A stretch of DNA of 64,000 nucleotides, taken from NCBI RefSeq assembly GCF_900101435.1, contig NZ_FMZH01000008.1, forward strand, positions 1-64,000. Reading direction: 5' to 3'. The stretch's first letter is position 1. Each line of letters starts with the position of its first letter. The translations under genes were made by a program, and so were the position numbers. This document shows positions 33,356 to 42,372 of this stretch, one piece after another. The notes below the pieces were generated by a model, which worked only from the letters and a program-made list of their open reading frames with translations, did not search any database and was not told the origin of the DNA. The stretch comes from Pedobacter soli. GTDB taxonomy: Bacteria > Bacteroidota > Bacteroidia > Sphingobacteriales > Sphingobacteriaceae.

Positions 33356-34228
33356 ATGAGACTTAGCTATTTAACTGTTGTTGCTTTTTTTACGCTGCTC
33401 ACTGTTTCCAGTTTTGTACCCGATAAACAGTATGCCCAGCGTTTGGGGATCATGTCGGGCCTGGGGCAGGATAGCATTGCACATGCCGGCGGTTTTACCA
33501 TGATTGGCGAATCGGTAAGGAAAATGCTTGCACCCGGTGTAAGCGACGAGGCTTTTAATGCCAATCTGAAACAGATGAAAACTGCCCGGTGCAAAGTAAC
33601 CGTATGTAACCTGTTTTTTCCGGGAAATATTAAAATTGCAGGTCCGGATGTAGTAGAGGCCAGGGTTTTATCGTATGCCGATTCAGTACTCTCGAGGGCC
33701 GGACAGGCGGGGGTAAAACTGATTGTTTTAGGAAGCGGAGGTTCGCGCAATATTCCTGCAGGTTACGATCTGGCCAAAGCACAGACCGATTTTATAGCCC
33801 TTTGTAAAAAAATAGGACAGCTTGGCGCAAAATATAAAGTTGTTATTGCACTCGAAAACCTCGAAACTACCGAAACCACTTTTATTACTTCGCTCAAATC
33901 GGCTGCTGATATCGTGAGAAGGGTAAATCATCCTAATTTCAGACTGAATGTAGATATTTTTCACATGATGCGTGAAGGTGAATCGCCTGATGAAATACGG
34001 GCTGCAAAAGGGCTGGTAGGCTATTGTGAAGTGGCCGAAAAAGAAAAACGTACACTACCCGGTGTAATGGGCGATGATTTTAAACCATATTTTCGTGCCC
34101 TGCGCGATATCAATTACAAAGGCCTGATTTTTATTGAAGGAAGTATTGGTAATGCTTCGGTAGAAATACCCGGCGCTTACGAATATCTTTCTGCACAACT
34201 GGCTGCGGTTGATGCAGAAAAAAGGTAA
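33356..34228 (+). CDS. exported sugar phosphate isomerase/epimerase-like TIM barrel protein
   Basis: A 290-residue protein with a signal peptide (about 1-20) followed by a xylose-isomerase-like TIM barrel (AP endonuclease 2 family). The metal-ligand segments are visible: VVIALENLE, FRLNVDIFHMMREGES, YCEVAEKEKR and GLIFIEGSIG. Such exported isomerase-like proteins are numerous in Bacteroidota and may act on inositol- or keto-sugars in the periplasm. It is monocistronic and its substrate is not evident. Confidence 0.82.
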   Translation: MRLSYLTVVAFFTLLTVSSFVPDKQYAQRLGIMSGLGQDSIAHAGGFTMIGESVRKMLAPGVSDEAFNANLKQMKTARCKVTVCNLFFPGNIKIAGPDVVEARVLSYADSVLSRAGQAGVKLIVLGSGGSRNIPAGYDLAKAQTDFIALCKKIGQLGAKYKVVIALENLETTETTFITSLKSAADIVRRVNHPNFRLNVDIFHMMREGESPDEIRAAKGLVGYCEVAEKEKRTLPGVMGDDFKPYFRALRDINYKGLIFIEGSIGNASVEIPGAYEYLSAQLAAVDAEKR

Positions 34229-34475
34229 AATGTTAGTGTATATGGTTTGATATTTAAATAATCGGGCGGATATTTATGTCTTTCTCTCTTTAATTGCGCT
34301 TTTATTGTCGCTAACCGTTAAAAGCTGGTGTAAAAATGCTTGATATTTTGAGTGAATCGGATATGCGTCTGCTTTAAATAGGTTTTTTAGTTGTTTTTGT
34401 TTTAATTACTTGCCTATCAATATAAAACTACACCTGTTTTACGCTTAATTTCGATATAAACTGATCGAATAATAT

Positions 34476-34483
34476 TATCTTTG
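34476..34483 (+). promoter_or_regulatory. -7 promoter box of the second sigma factor gene
   Basis: TATCTTTG matches the Bacteroidota -7 consensus TAnnTTTG exactly and lies 13 bp before the start codon, which implies a very short leader. No clear -33 TTG is present. Confidence 0.5.
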
Positions 34484-34495
34484 CAACCGATTGCG

Positions 34496-35080
34496 ATGAA
34501 CACTTACAGCTCATTTTCAGATAATGAACTAGCTTTCTTACTGACTAAGAATGATGAGCTGGCTTTTACCGAAATTTACAACCGTTTTTACGGCTTGTTG
34601 TTTATTCACGCCAGCAAACGCCTTAACAGCGAGGAAGAAGCCAAAGATCTGGTGCAGCAGTTATTCGAAACTTTATGGATTAAAAGGGCGCAGGTAGCAC
34701 CCGATGGTAATTTATCGGGTTATTTGTACGCCGCTACCAGAAACAGGGTGATTGACGTTTTTGCACACCAGAAAGTTGAAGATAAATACATCGGCTCTTT
34801 GCAAGGCTATCTTGATCAGGAACATGTACTTACCGATTACCTGGTACGCGAGAAAGATATGGCCGCTTTAATTGAACGCGAAATTGATGCCTTGCCGCCA
34901 AAAATGCGCGAAATCTTTTTGATGAGCCGTATGGAGAATAAAACCCATAAAGAAATTGCAGAATTACTCGAACTTTCTGAATTGACAGTAAAAACACAGG
35001 TGAAAAGAGCATTAAAGATTTTACGTTCGCGTTTAGGTTTGGTTACCTACCTTATTTTTATGCTTAAAACTTATCATTAA
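34496..35080 (+). CDS. ECF RNA polymerase sigma factor (FecI-like)
   Basis: A 194-residue ECF sigma factor with region 2 (ELAFTEIYNRFYGLLFIHASKR, EEAKDLVQQLFETLW) and region 4 (LPPKMREIFLMSRMENKTHK, followed by EIAELLELSELTVKTQVKRA). The ATG at 34496 (MNTYSSFSDN) follows a perfect -7 box and fits the family; an upstream alternative start adds five residues. It is followed by fecR, a SusC gene with STN domain and SusD. It should be the activator of that operon when freed from FecR. Confidence 0.92.
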   Translation: MNTYSSFSDNELAFLLTKNDELAFTEIYNRFYGLLFIHASKRLNSEEEAKDLVQQLFETLWIKRAQVAPDGNLSGYLYAATRNRVIDVFAHQKVEDKYIGSLQGYLDQEHVLTDYLVREKDMAALIEREIDALPPKMREIFLMSRMENKTHKEIAELLELSELTVKTQVKRALKILRSRLGLVTYLIFMLKTYH

Positions 35081-35194
35081 GCAGAATATCTTGCAATTAG
35101 AAGTGTAAAAAATTGATTTTAGGTGTCATATCTGCAAAACGATGAATCAATTTTTGCATTTCTGAGAAAAAAAATAAAAAAAATATATTTCTGC

Positions 35195-35213
35195 ATACCC
35201 CCAGGGTATACCC
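35195..35213 (+). promoter_or_regulatory. palindromic sequence upstream of the FecR gene
   Basis: ATACCC/GGGTAT (35195-35200 with 35204-35209) overlaps the perfect 10-bp palindrome GGGTATACCC (35204-35213), 44 bp before the FecR start codon. It could be a regulator site or two competing small hairpins in the sigma-FecR message. Confidence 0.35.
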
Positions 35214-35256
35214 TTCGCCGTATATACATTAATCAGCCCTAAAAGATTATTGTTAA

Positions 35257-36393
35257 ATGGAGAAAAATGCGAAAATATTGTTGGATAAGTACTTATCAGG
35301 TAATTGTACGCCCAACGAAAAAGCAATTGTAGAACAATGGTATCTGCAACTCCCTTTTGAGGGCGATACACCTCAGCAACACCGCATTACCGCTACACAA
35401 ACTGAGGTTTGGGAGAAGTTGCAGCATGGTAGACAAAAGGCAAAACAAGTACTTTTATTTAAACGTATTGCTGTGGCAGCCAGTATTTTATTGTGCCTGA
35501 GTGTTGGCCTTTATCTGGCTATGCGCAACAATGAACCACAACAATTTACCGTAAGTGCTAAAAATGATGTTAAACCCGGCCGCAATAAAGCCCTTTTAAC
35601 CCTCGCCGATGGTTCTGTTATTGATTTGGATAATGCCAAAACAGGCCAGTTAGCTACACAAAGTGGTATTGTGGTGCGTAAAACGGCTAATGGTAAACTC
35701 GAATATATCATTAAAGATAACCCAGGCAACGCCACTCAGGCCATCAGCACTAATGTAATTACTACGCCAAGGGGAGGCCAGTACGAGGTAACTTTGCCAG
35801 ATGGTACCAAAGTTTGGCTAAATGCCGCTTCTTCTTTAAAATATCCCTCATCGTTTGCCAAAAACGAGCGTAAGGTAGAATTACAGGGTGAAGCCTATTT
35901 CGAAGTAGCTAAAGATAAAAACAGACCCTTTAGGGTGGCAACCAATCAGCAAACGGTTGAAGTACTGGGTACACATTTCAATATCAATGCCTATAGTGAT
36001 GAGGCTCAGGTTAAAACTACTCTTTTAGAAGGAGCAGTAAATGTTTCCAGCGGTACAAACAGTTTAAAACTAAAACCTGGTCAGCAAGCCTTGCTTAACC
36101 TGGCCGATGCCAAGCTCCACATGAACCCGGATGTAGATGTAGATAAAGAAATGGCCTGGAAAAACGATCTTTTTGCTTTCGATAACGATGACCTGAAAAC
36201 CATCATGCGGCAAATATCGCGCTGGTATGATTTGGATGTGGTGTATCAGGGCAAAATAACTAACGAAAAATATGTGGGAGAAATCCCAAGAAACAGCAAT
36301 TTATCCGAAGTATTCAAAATATTGGAACTTAACCACGTTCATATTGATGCCAAAGGTAAAGTGCTCACTGTATCTGGCAGTAAAACCAGGTAG
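35257..36393 (+). CDS. FecR-type anti-sigma factor
   Basis: A 378-residue membrane protein: cytoplasmic N-terminus (1-69), one transmembrane helix (about 70-89), periplasmic FecR domain (TPRGGQYEVTLPDGTKVWLN, LQGEAYFEVAKDKNRPFRV) and C-terminal DUF4974 domain (from about 305, DLFAFDNDDLKTIMRQISRW). It lies 176 bp after the sigma factor gene. It is predicted to hold that sigma factor until the STN domain of the downstream SusC signals. Confidence 0.92.
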   Translation: MEKNAKILLDKYLSGNCTPNEKAIVEQWYLQLPFEGDTPQQHRITATQTEVWEKLQHGRQKAKQVLLFKRIAVAASILLCLSVGLYLAMRNNEPQQFTVSAKNDVKPGRNKALLTLADGSVIDLDNAKTGQLATQSGIVVRKTANGKLEYIIKDNPGNATQAISTNVITTPRGGQYEVTLPDGTKVWLNAASSLKYPSSFAKNERKVELQGEAYFEVAKDKNRPFRVATNQQTVEVLGTHFNINAYSDEAQVKTTLLEGAVNVSSGTNSLKLKPGQQALLNLADAKLHMNPDVDVDKEMAWKNDLFAFDNDDLKTIMRQISRWYDLDVVYQGKITNEKYVGEIPRNSNLSEVFKILELNHVHIDAKGKVLTVSGSKTR

Positions 36394-36456
36394 ACTTGCC
36401 CGTCGCTAAAAAGGCAATAAACCAAGCAATTCAATCAACTAATTAAACCAAACTTT

Positions 36457-36483
36457 ATGATGAAAAAATTACCTGAAATCTAA
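36457..36483 (+). CDS. possible 8-residue leader peptide upstream of second susC-like gene
   Basis: A mini-ORF MMKKLPEI starts 63 nt after the FecR stop in an A-rich context. Its stop codon TAA is directly followed by the first arm of the leader hairpins. It corresponds in position and size to the mini-ORF at 6020. Confidence 0.35.
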   Translation: MMKKLPEI

Positions 36484-36534
36484 TTTCCTACCGCAAAAAA
36501 AAAACCGAAAGCGCAGCAACGCTTCCGGTAGAAA
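36484..36534 (+). promoter_or_regulatory. structured leader RNA with overlapping alternative hairpins
   Basis: An inner stem pairs 36505-36513 with 36520-36528 (one A.C mismatch, loop CAGCAA). An outer stem pairs 36484-36493 with 36526-36534 (nine pairs, one bulged C) across an A-tract. The two share bases 36526-36528, so they cannot both be complete. The layout mirrors 6049-6103 although the sequences are unrelated. Confidence 0.4.
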
Positions 36535-36599
36535 TTTTGGACACAGCAGCTGGGTTTCGAAGCAAGCTGCTATTTATTAACCTCATTCAAAACAAAGGT

Positions 36600-39500
36600 A
36601 TGAAATTAACTACCCTTTACAACCCCGTATACGCTATACGGAGGGTAAGGATTAAATTTTTATTGGTCATGAAATTGACTGCTATTTTATTACTGGCCGG
36701 TACTTTGCATATTTCGGCTGCTACATTTTCGCAAACCGTAACCATATCGCGTAAAACAGCTCCTTTAAAAACCATATTTAAGGAGATCAAAAAACAAACC
36801 GGTTACTTTTTCTTTTATAAAGGCGAGCTTCTGGAAGGAAAACCTGAAGTTACTGTCGAATTAAAAAATGCAACGCTGACTGAGGCTTTAAACCTGTCGT
36901 TAAAAGGGTTGAACCTGAGCTTTAATATTGTAAACAAAACCATTGTCATCAGTAATAAAGAAAACCCAACTTTACAGCCTGTTACTGTAGCCAGCCAGAT
37001 TGAAGTTAAGGGTAAGGTAGAGGATAAGGACAGTGGAGAAAGCTTACCCGGTGTTAATATTTCGGTTAAAAACGGAGCCAGTGTTGGCGTAACCAACGAG
37101 AAAGGTGAGTTTAAAGTAAATGTTGCCGAAGGTGCCATACTGGTTTTCAGTTATGTGGGCTATGATATACAGGAAGTTAAAGTTAATAGTGCTAAAACGC
37201 TGAATATTAAGCTTGCTGCCCAGCAAACGCAGATGAATGACGTGGTAATTACCGGTTATCAGGCGATTAAGAAAGATAACTATACCGGCAATGCCATCAC
37301 GATATCGGGAGATCAGCTGAAAAGGGTAAATCCGCAAAATTTGCTTCAAAGTATCGGCACATTTGATCCATCATTTAAACTGATTGATAATAACCTTGCC
37401 GGTTCCAATCCTAATAGAATTCCGTCTATTAATGTCAGAGGCGCTTCGGCATTACCCAGTGGCGATGGTCAGGTATTGAGAAGGGATGAAATTCTTGGAA
37501 CAGCAAATATGCCGGTTTTCATGCTTGATGGCTATGAGGTAAGTGTGCAAAAGGTATTTGATTTGGATGTTAACAGGATTGCCTCTGTTACCTCATTGAA
37601 AGACGCTGCTGCAACAGCTATCTACGGATCGCGCGCTGCCAATGGCGTAATTGTGATCACTACTAAAACACCTTTGGAAGGCAAATTAAGGGTCGAATAC
37701 AATTACGAATTGAATCTGACTGCGGCAGATTTAAGCGATTATCAGGTTTTAGATGCAGCCGAAAAACTAGATTATGAAGTGCTGGCTGGGTTATATAATT
37801 CTGCTAAGCAACAGGTATCTCAGGATCAGCTCGATGAAATCTATTACCACAAAAAAGCCAATGTTGTGGGTGGTGTTAATAGTTACTGGCTGTCTCAACC
37901 CTTACGCAATACCATCGGAAATAAGCATGCTGTAAATCTTGACGGGGGATCATCGGCCTTTCGATACAATGTTAACTTACGCTATCAAACAAGACCTGGA
38001 GCAATGAAGGGATCACAAAGAGACCAGTATTCAGGCGGAATGAGTTTCCAGTACAATGTTAAGAAAATTCAATTCAGAAATGAGTTATCCGTAACACAAG
38101 TAGGTGCCACTGAATCCCCATACGGTGATTTTTCCAGTTATGTAAAGATGAATCCATATTACCCTTTGCAAGATGCGAATGGCATGGTAATGAGAATTTC
38201 GGATGTCTACGAAAAGCAGGACCGGTCAAAAGAATATGTATTTAATCCATTGTATGATGCCAGTTTAAGTAGTTTTAATAAATCTAAGTATACCGAAATC
38301 ATCGATAACCTTTCTGCCGATCTGGAAGTGGCAAAAGATCTTAGGTTAAGGGCTCAGATGAGCGTAACCACCAGATCAAATGCCGATGATATATTCACAT
38401 CTCCATTGGCAAATAAATATTATCTCTACACTGCAGATAAAATCGACGAAAAGGGAGAATATACCAATAGGGAGATGAAAGAAACCTATTGGGACAGCAA
38501 TATCAGGCTAACCTGGTTAAAGCAGATAGGCGGTAATTATTTTAATGCACTAATCGGCGTAAATGCACGCACAGAACTGCGCGATCAGAAACAGTTTACT
38601 GCTATCGGATTTGCGAACGACCGTTTTACCAGTATAGGGTTTGCAAAAGGATATGCCGAAGATGGAAAACCATTAAGCAAGCTCGAAAAAGCACGGCTTT
38701 TCGGTTCTTTCATCACCATGAACTATTCCTATAAAAACCGGTACCTTATGGATGGAACTGTTCGTATCGATGGTTCTTCTAAGTTTGGTGTAAACAACAG
38801 ATTGGCTCCATTTTGGTCGTTCGGATTAGGCTGGAATGTACATCAGGAGGAATTCTTTAAAGATAATAAAGTAATCAGCCAATTGAGAATAAAGGCTTCT
38901 ACAGGTCTTACTGGTTCTGTAGAGTTTGATCCTTATTTATCGCGGACTATTTATAAATATAATACCGGAAACTGGTATTCTACAGGCATTGGTGCGGGTG
39001 TAAACAGTTATGGTAATGAAAACCTGGGCTGGCAAAAAACGCGGATGACAGATATTGGTGTAGATATCGGTTTGTTTAAAGACCGTATCATGATTACCCC
39101 AAGGATATACAAGAAGTTTACCAAAGATATTCTGGCCGATATCACCTTACCTCCATCAACAGGCTTCTTATCTTATAAAGAAAACCTTGGAGATATGGAG
39201 AACAAAGGCGCGGAGTTAGGGCTTACAATAGATGCGGTGAGGAGCAAAGACTGGTCAGTAAACCTGAATGCCAGTATGGTTTCCAACAGAAATAAGGTGG
39301 TAAGAATCTCTAACGCATTAAAGAAATATAATGATAGGGCAGACGAACTGCAGTCGGTAAAACCCGGAGAAGGCGGCTACAGGGGTATTCCATTACTTCG
39401 TTTTAGCGAAGGACAACCTTTTAATGCCATTTATGGTGTACCATCATTGGGTATTGATCCGGAAAACGGACGTGAGCTATACCTCAAAAAAGATGGAACC

Positions 39501-40001
39501 ATAACCTACGATTATGATAAGCGGGATTACGTAGTAATTGGCGACCCTAACCCTAAAGTGAGCGGTTATTTTGGCGGAACGGTTAACTACAAAAGATTTA
39601 GTCTTTATGTGCAGTTTCAAACCTTTTTTGGGGGTGATAAGTATAATTTAACACTGGTGGAGCGTGTTGAAAATGCAGATCCACGCTATAACGTTGACAG
39701 ACGCGTATTTGAAGAAAAATGGAAGAATTCAGGTGACCTCTCTTTTTATAAAAATATAGCTGATATCGGCGAGACTGATGTAAGTTCAAGATTTATTCAG
39801 CCTGATAATCTGATTAACCTTCAATCGGTTAACCTTTCCTACGACATGAGTAAAAAAATAGCATCTAAACTATCGATGTCGAGTTTGATGTTCCAGGTAA
39901 CTGCAAACGACCTGGTGCGTTGGTCGTCGGTGAAAGAAGAAAGAGGTATTAATTATCCGTTTACCAGGAGTTTAACCTTTTCTGTTAGAGCAGCTTTTTA
40001 A
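36600..40001 (+). CDS. SusC/RagA-type TonB-dependent receptor with STN signalling domain
   Basis: A 1133-residue receptor: charged N-terminal extension, signal peptide around residues 24-43 (MKLTAILLLAGTLHISAATF), STN domain (about 48-115), carboxypeptidase-regulatory-like domain (about 135-215), plug with DAAATAIYGSRAANGVIVIT and a long barrel ending SLTFSVRAAF. ATG 36600 is used because the longer frame starts at a TTG (36537) inside the leader hairpin region; ATG 36669 is another option. With the upstream sigma/FecR genes it forms a trans-envelope regulated uptake system. Confidence 0.93.
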   Translation: MKLTTLYNPVYAIRRVRIKFLLVMKLTAILLLAGTLHISAATFSQTVTISRKTAPLKTIFKEIKKQTGYFFFYKGELLEGKPEVTVELKNATLTEALNLSLKGLNLSFNIVNKTIVISNKENPTLQPVTVASQIEVKGKVEDKDSGESLPGVNISVKNGASVGVTNEKGEFKVNVAEGAILVFSYVGYDIQEVKVNSAKTLNIKLAAQQTQMNDVVITGYQAIKKDNYTGNAITISGDQLKRVNPQNLLQSIGTFDPSFKLIDNNLAGSNPNRIPSINVRGASALPSGDGQVLRRDEILGTANMPVFMLDGYEVSVQKVFDLDVNRIASVTSLKDAAATAIYGSRAANGVIVITTKTPLEGKLRVEYNYELNLTAADLSDYQVLDAAEKLDYEVLAGLYNSAKQQVSQDQLDEIYYHKKANVVGGVNSYWLSQPLRNTIGNKHAVNLDGGSSAFRYNVNLRYQTRPGAMKGSQRDQYSGGMSFQYNVKKIQFRNELSVTQVGATESPYGDFSSYVKMNPYYPLQDANGMVMRISDVYEKQDRSKEYVFNPLYDASLSSFNKSKYTEIIDNLSADLEVAKDLRLRAQMSVTTRSNADDIFTSPLANKYYLYTADKIDEKGEYTNREMKETYWDSNIRLTWLKQIGGNYFNALIGVNARTELRDQKQFTAIGFANDRFTSIGFAKGYAEDGKPLSKLEKARLFGSFITMNYSYKNRYLMDGTVRIDGSSKFGVNNRLAPFWSFGLGWNVHQEEFFKDNKVISQLRIKASTGLTGSVEFDPYLSRTIYKYNTGNWYSTGIGAGVNSYGNENLGWQKTRMTDIGVDIGLFKDRIMITPRIYKKFTKDILADITLPPSTGFLSYKENLGDMENKGAELGLTIDAVRSKDWSVNLNASMVSNRNKVVRISNALKKYNDRADELQSVKPGEGGYRGIPLLRFSEGQPFNAIYGVPSLGIDPENGRELYLKKDGTITYDYDKRDYVVIGDPNPKVSGYFGGTVNYKRFSLYVQFQTFFGGDKYNLTLVERVENADPRYNVDRRVFEEKWKNSGDLSFYKNIADIGETDVSSRFIQPDNLINLQSVNLSYDMSKKIASKLSMSSLMFQVTANDLVRWSSVKEERGINYPFTRSLTFSVRAAF

Positions 40002-40032
40002 ACTTTTTAATCACAGATTTAAAATATAAAAC

Positions 40033-41523
40033 ATGAATATTAGATTATTAATCTGCCTTATTTTAGTAACAGGATTATTCAGTTCCTGTGAGAAATGGCT
40101 GGAAGTTGAGCCGGAATCAGAAATCGCCGCCCCAATTTTATTCAGTACCGAAAACGGTTTCATGGAAGCAATAAATGGCGTGTATAACCGCAGTACCGAA
40201 TCAGATCTTTATGGTAAAGAACTTACTTTCGGTACAACCGAGGTGTTGGCACAAAATTTTTCGATGCGCGATGACGGACAAGATTACAGGCAAACCTCAT
40301 TATACAATTATAAACATGGCGAGTTTATCAAACGGAAAGATAAAATATGGGCCGGTTTATACAATTCTATTGTGAACTGTAATTTGATTCTTGAAAATGT
40401 TGATGCAAAAAGGAATGTTTTTACCGGTTCAAATTATGCCATTGTAAAAGGAGAAGCACTAGCATTAAGGGCCTACCTGCATTTTGACCTGCTGCGTCTT
40501 TTTGCACCATCGTATTTGAGAAATCCTGCTGCAAATGGAGTTCCCTACGCCAACAAGTATACAAAAGAAATTACTCCTATGTCTACAGTGTCGCAAACCA
40601 TCGATTTAATCATCAAAGATCTCGAAGAGTCAAAACAGCTTTTAACAGCAGATCCCATCCGGAGTGCCGGTTACATCGTAAACTATCCTTTGGTTAGCGA
40701 TACGCTGAAAAATACAGAGGAGAAAAATGCCAGTCTTTTTTTACAGAACAGAAGGCACCGGATGAATTATTACGCAGTATGCGGAACATTGGCCAGGGTT
40801 TATCTTTATAAAAATGATAAGGTAAAAGCCTTAGCAAATGCTAAGGAGGTAATCGATTCTAAAAAATTTCCATGGACTGCAAAAAGTGATTTTGAGGCTT
40901 TTGAAGATTCTAAAAAAGACCGTATTCTTTACAAGGAACTTGTTTTTGGATGGTACATACCTGGTGCTGCAAAAGAAATAAAAGACAATTGGTTTCAAAG
41001 TGGTACCAGAGGTTTTTATTTAATTGAGGATGCTGCTGATTACATTTATGAAAAGGCAACTGCCGGAGCAAGTGATTCGCGCTACAAATACTGGCTGTCT
41101 GCTACTTCAAATCAATCGTCGAGATCTTATGATATTGTTAAATACCGCAGAAACCCCTTAAGTGCAGAAGCAAATGCCAATCTACATTACCTGATGGCGC
41201 CCGCAATCAGGCTGAGTGAGATGTATTACATAGCTGCCGAGTGTTCGTACGCAAGCAATCCTGCAACTGCAGTCAATTACCTTACCCAGGTTCGCGAAGC
41301 CAGGCAAATTGGCGATCCTTTATCTATAAACAGTGAAGAGGATTTATTAAAAGAGCTGCTTAAAGATGCACGTAAAGAGTGGCTGGCAGAAGGGCAGTTA
41401 TTTTATATGTACAAAAGGCTAAACAGGGGTATTGTAGGGCAAACAGGCGTAGTTATTCCCCCTTCCGATAACATTTTCGTACTTCCATTGCCTAACGATG
41501 AAATCGTTTACGGTGGCAGATAA
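40033..41523 (+). CDS. SusD/RagB-family surface lipoprotein
   Basis: A 496-residue lipoprotein with lipobox LFSSC (Cys19). The N-terminal TPR-like helices (GEALALRAYLHFDLLRLFAPS) and the C-terminal AIRLSEMYYIAAECSYA segment are typical of SusD. It starts 31 bp after the SusC gene and provides its surface ligand-binding partner. Next in the operon are DUF4843, PKD-like and TlpA-like proteins. Confidence 0.92.
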   Translation: MNIRLLICLILVTGLFSSCEKWLEVEPESEIAAPILFSTENGFMEAINGVYNRSTESDLYGKELTFGTTEVLAQNFSMRDDGQDYRQTSLYNYKHGEFIKRKDKIWAGLYNSIVNCNLILENVDAKRNVFTGSNYAIVKGEALALRAYLHFDLLRLFAPSYLRNPAANGVPYANKYTKEITPMSTVSQTIDLIIKDLEESKQLLTADPIRSAGYIVNYPLVSDTLKNTEEKNASLFLQNRRHRMNYYAVCGTLARVYLYKNDKVKALANAKEVIDSKKFPWTAKSDFEAFEDSKKDRILYKELVFGWYIPGAAKEIKDNWFQSGTRGFYLIEDAADYIYEKATAGASDSRYKYWLSATSNQSSRSYDIVKYRRNPLSAEANANLHYLMAPAIRLSEMYYIAAECSYASNPATAVNYLTQVREARQIGDPLSINSEEDLLKELLKDARKEWLAEGQLFYMYKRLNRGIVGQTGVVIPPSDNIFVLPLPNDEIVYGGR

Positions 41524-41552
41524 ACAAGGTGAAATTTTATGAATAGCAAATT

Positions 41553-42362
41553 ATGAAAATATATATATTAATATTCGCGGTATTCTGCCTTGCTTCCTGC
41601 AAGAAAGCAGAAGAGATGCGTTTTGATCACAGTGCCAATGTTTATTTCGATATTTACAATGGCGATAAAGACAGTATCGTAAGAACTTTTGCCTATAATC
41701 CCACATTAGCTCAGGATACCGTTTGGCTACCGGTACGTTTATCCGGAATAAGAACCGGTGAAGACAGAAAGTTTAGTGCACGGGTAGACGCTGATTCCTC
41801 TACAGCTAAGGTTGGTGTTCATTATGAAGCACTAAAATCACAATATTCTATTCTTCCTAACAGGGGGATAGGATACATTCCTGTAGTAATTTATAATAAG
41901 GATAAGGAACTCGAAAACAGATCGGTTTCGATACTGATCAAATTAACCGGCACACCCGATCTGGGTATCGAAAACCCTTATTTAATTAGGGCAAAAGTTG
42001 TCTTCTCGGCCAAACTGGAAAAACCTAATTGGTGGGATACCTGGCCGCTTCCCCCTTATTCGAGAACCAAACATGAATTGTTTATTCTGGTAACCGGACA
42101 AACCTCACTCTCAACTGATGGCCTCGATGCACCCAAAAACCTCTATTATATAGGTTTGTTAACCACGATGTTAAACAATCCTTTTAATTGGGTTACCAAA
42201 AATGAAGCAAAAGGATATGTAATTGAAGAGGTAACTGCCGGCAATACAGATAGCTATTATTTCTACAATAAAAAAAATCCGGCCAAAAAAACACTTTTGC
42301 GCAAAAATATGCAAAATGGCAAATACTATTTTATAGATGAAAACGGCAATGAAGTTATTTAA
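41553..42362 (+). CDS. DUF4843 lipoprotein
   Basis: A 269-residue lipoprotein with lipobox CLASC (Cys16). The mature part is the beta-rich DUF4843 type (LPVRLSGIRTGEDRKFSARVDAD, GIGYIPVVIYNKDKELENRSVSI). Proteins of this family usually follow SusC/SusD pairs and are presumed accessory surface binding proteins. Its 3' end overlaps upstream start options of the next gene, indicating tight coupling. Confidence 0.82.
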   Translation: MKIYILIFAVFCLASCKKAEEMRFDHSANVYFDIYNGDKDSIVRTFAYNPTLAQDTVWLPVRLSGIRTGEDRKFSARVDADSSTAKVGVHYEALKSQYSILPNRGIGYIPVVIYNKDKELENRSVSILIKLTGTPDLGIENPYLIRAKVVFSAKLEKPNWWDTWPLPPYSRTKHELFILVTGQTSLSTDGLDAPKNLYYIGLLTTMLNNPFNWVTKNEAKGYVIEEVTAGNTDSYYFYNKKNPAKKTLLRKNMQNGKYYFIDENGNEVI

Positions 42363-42372
42363 ATCTAAAAAC

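Noticed and set aside
33367..33750. 127-codon reverse frame
   Set aside because: It is antisense to the TIM-barrel gene and has no domain; treated as a shadow.
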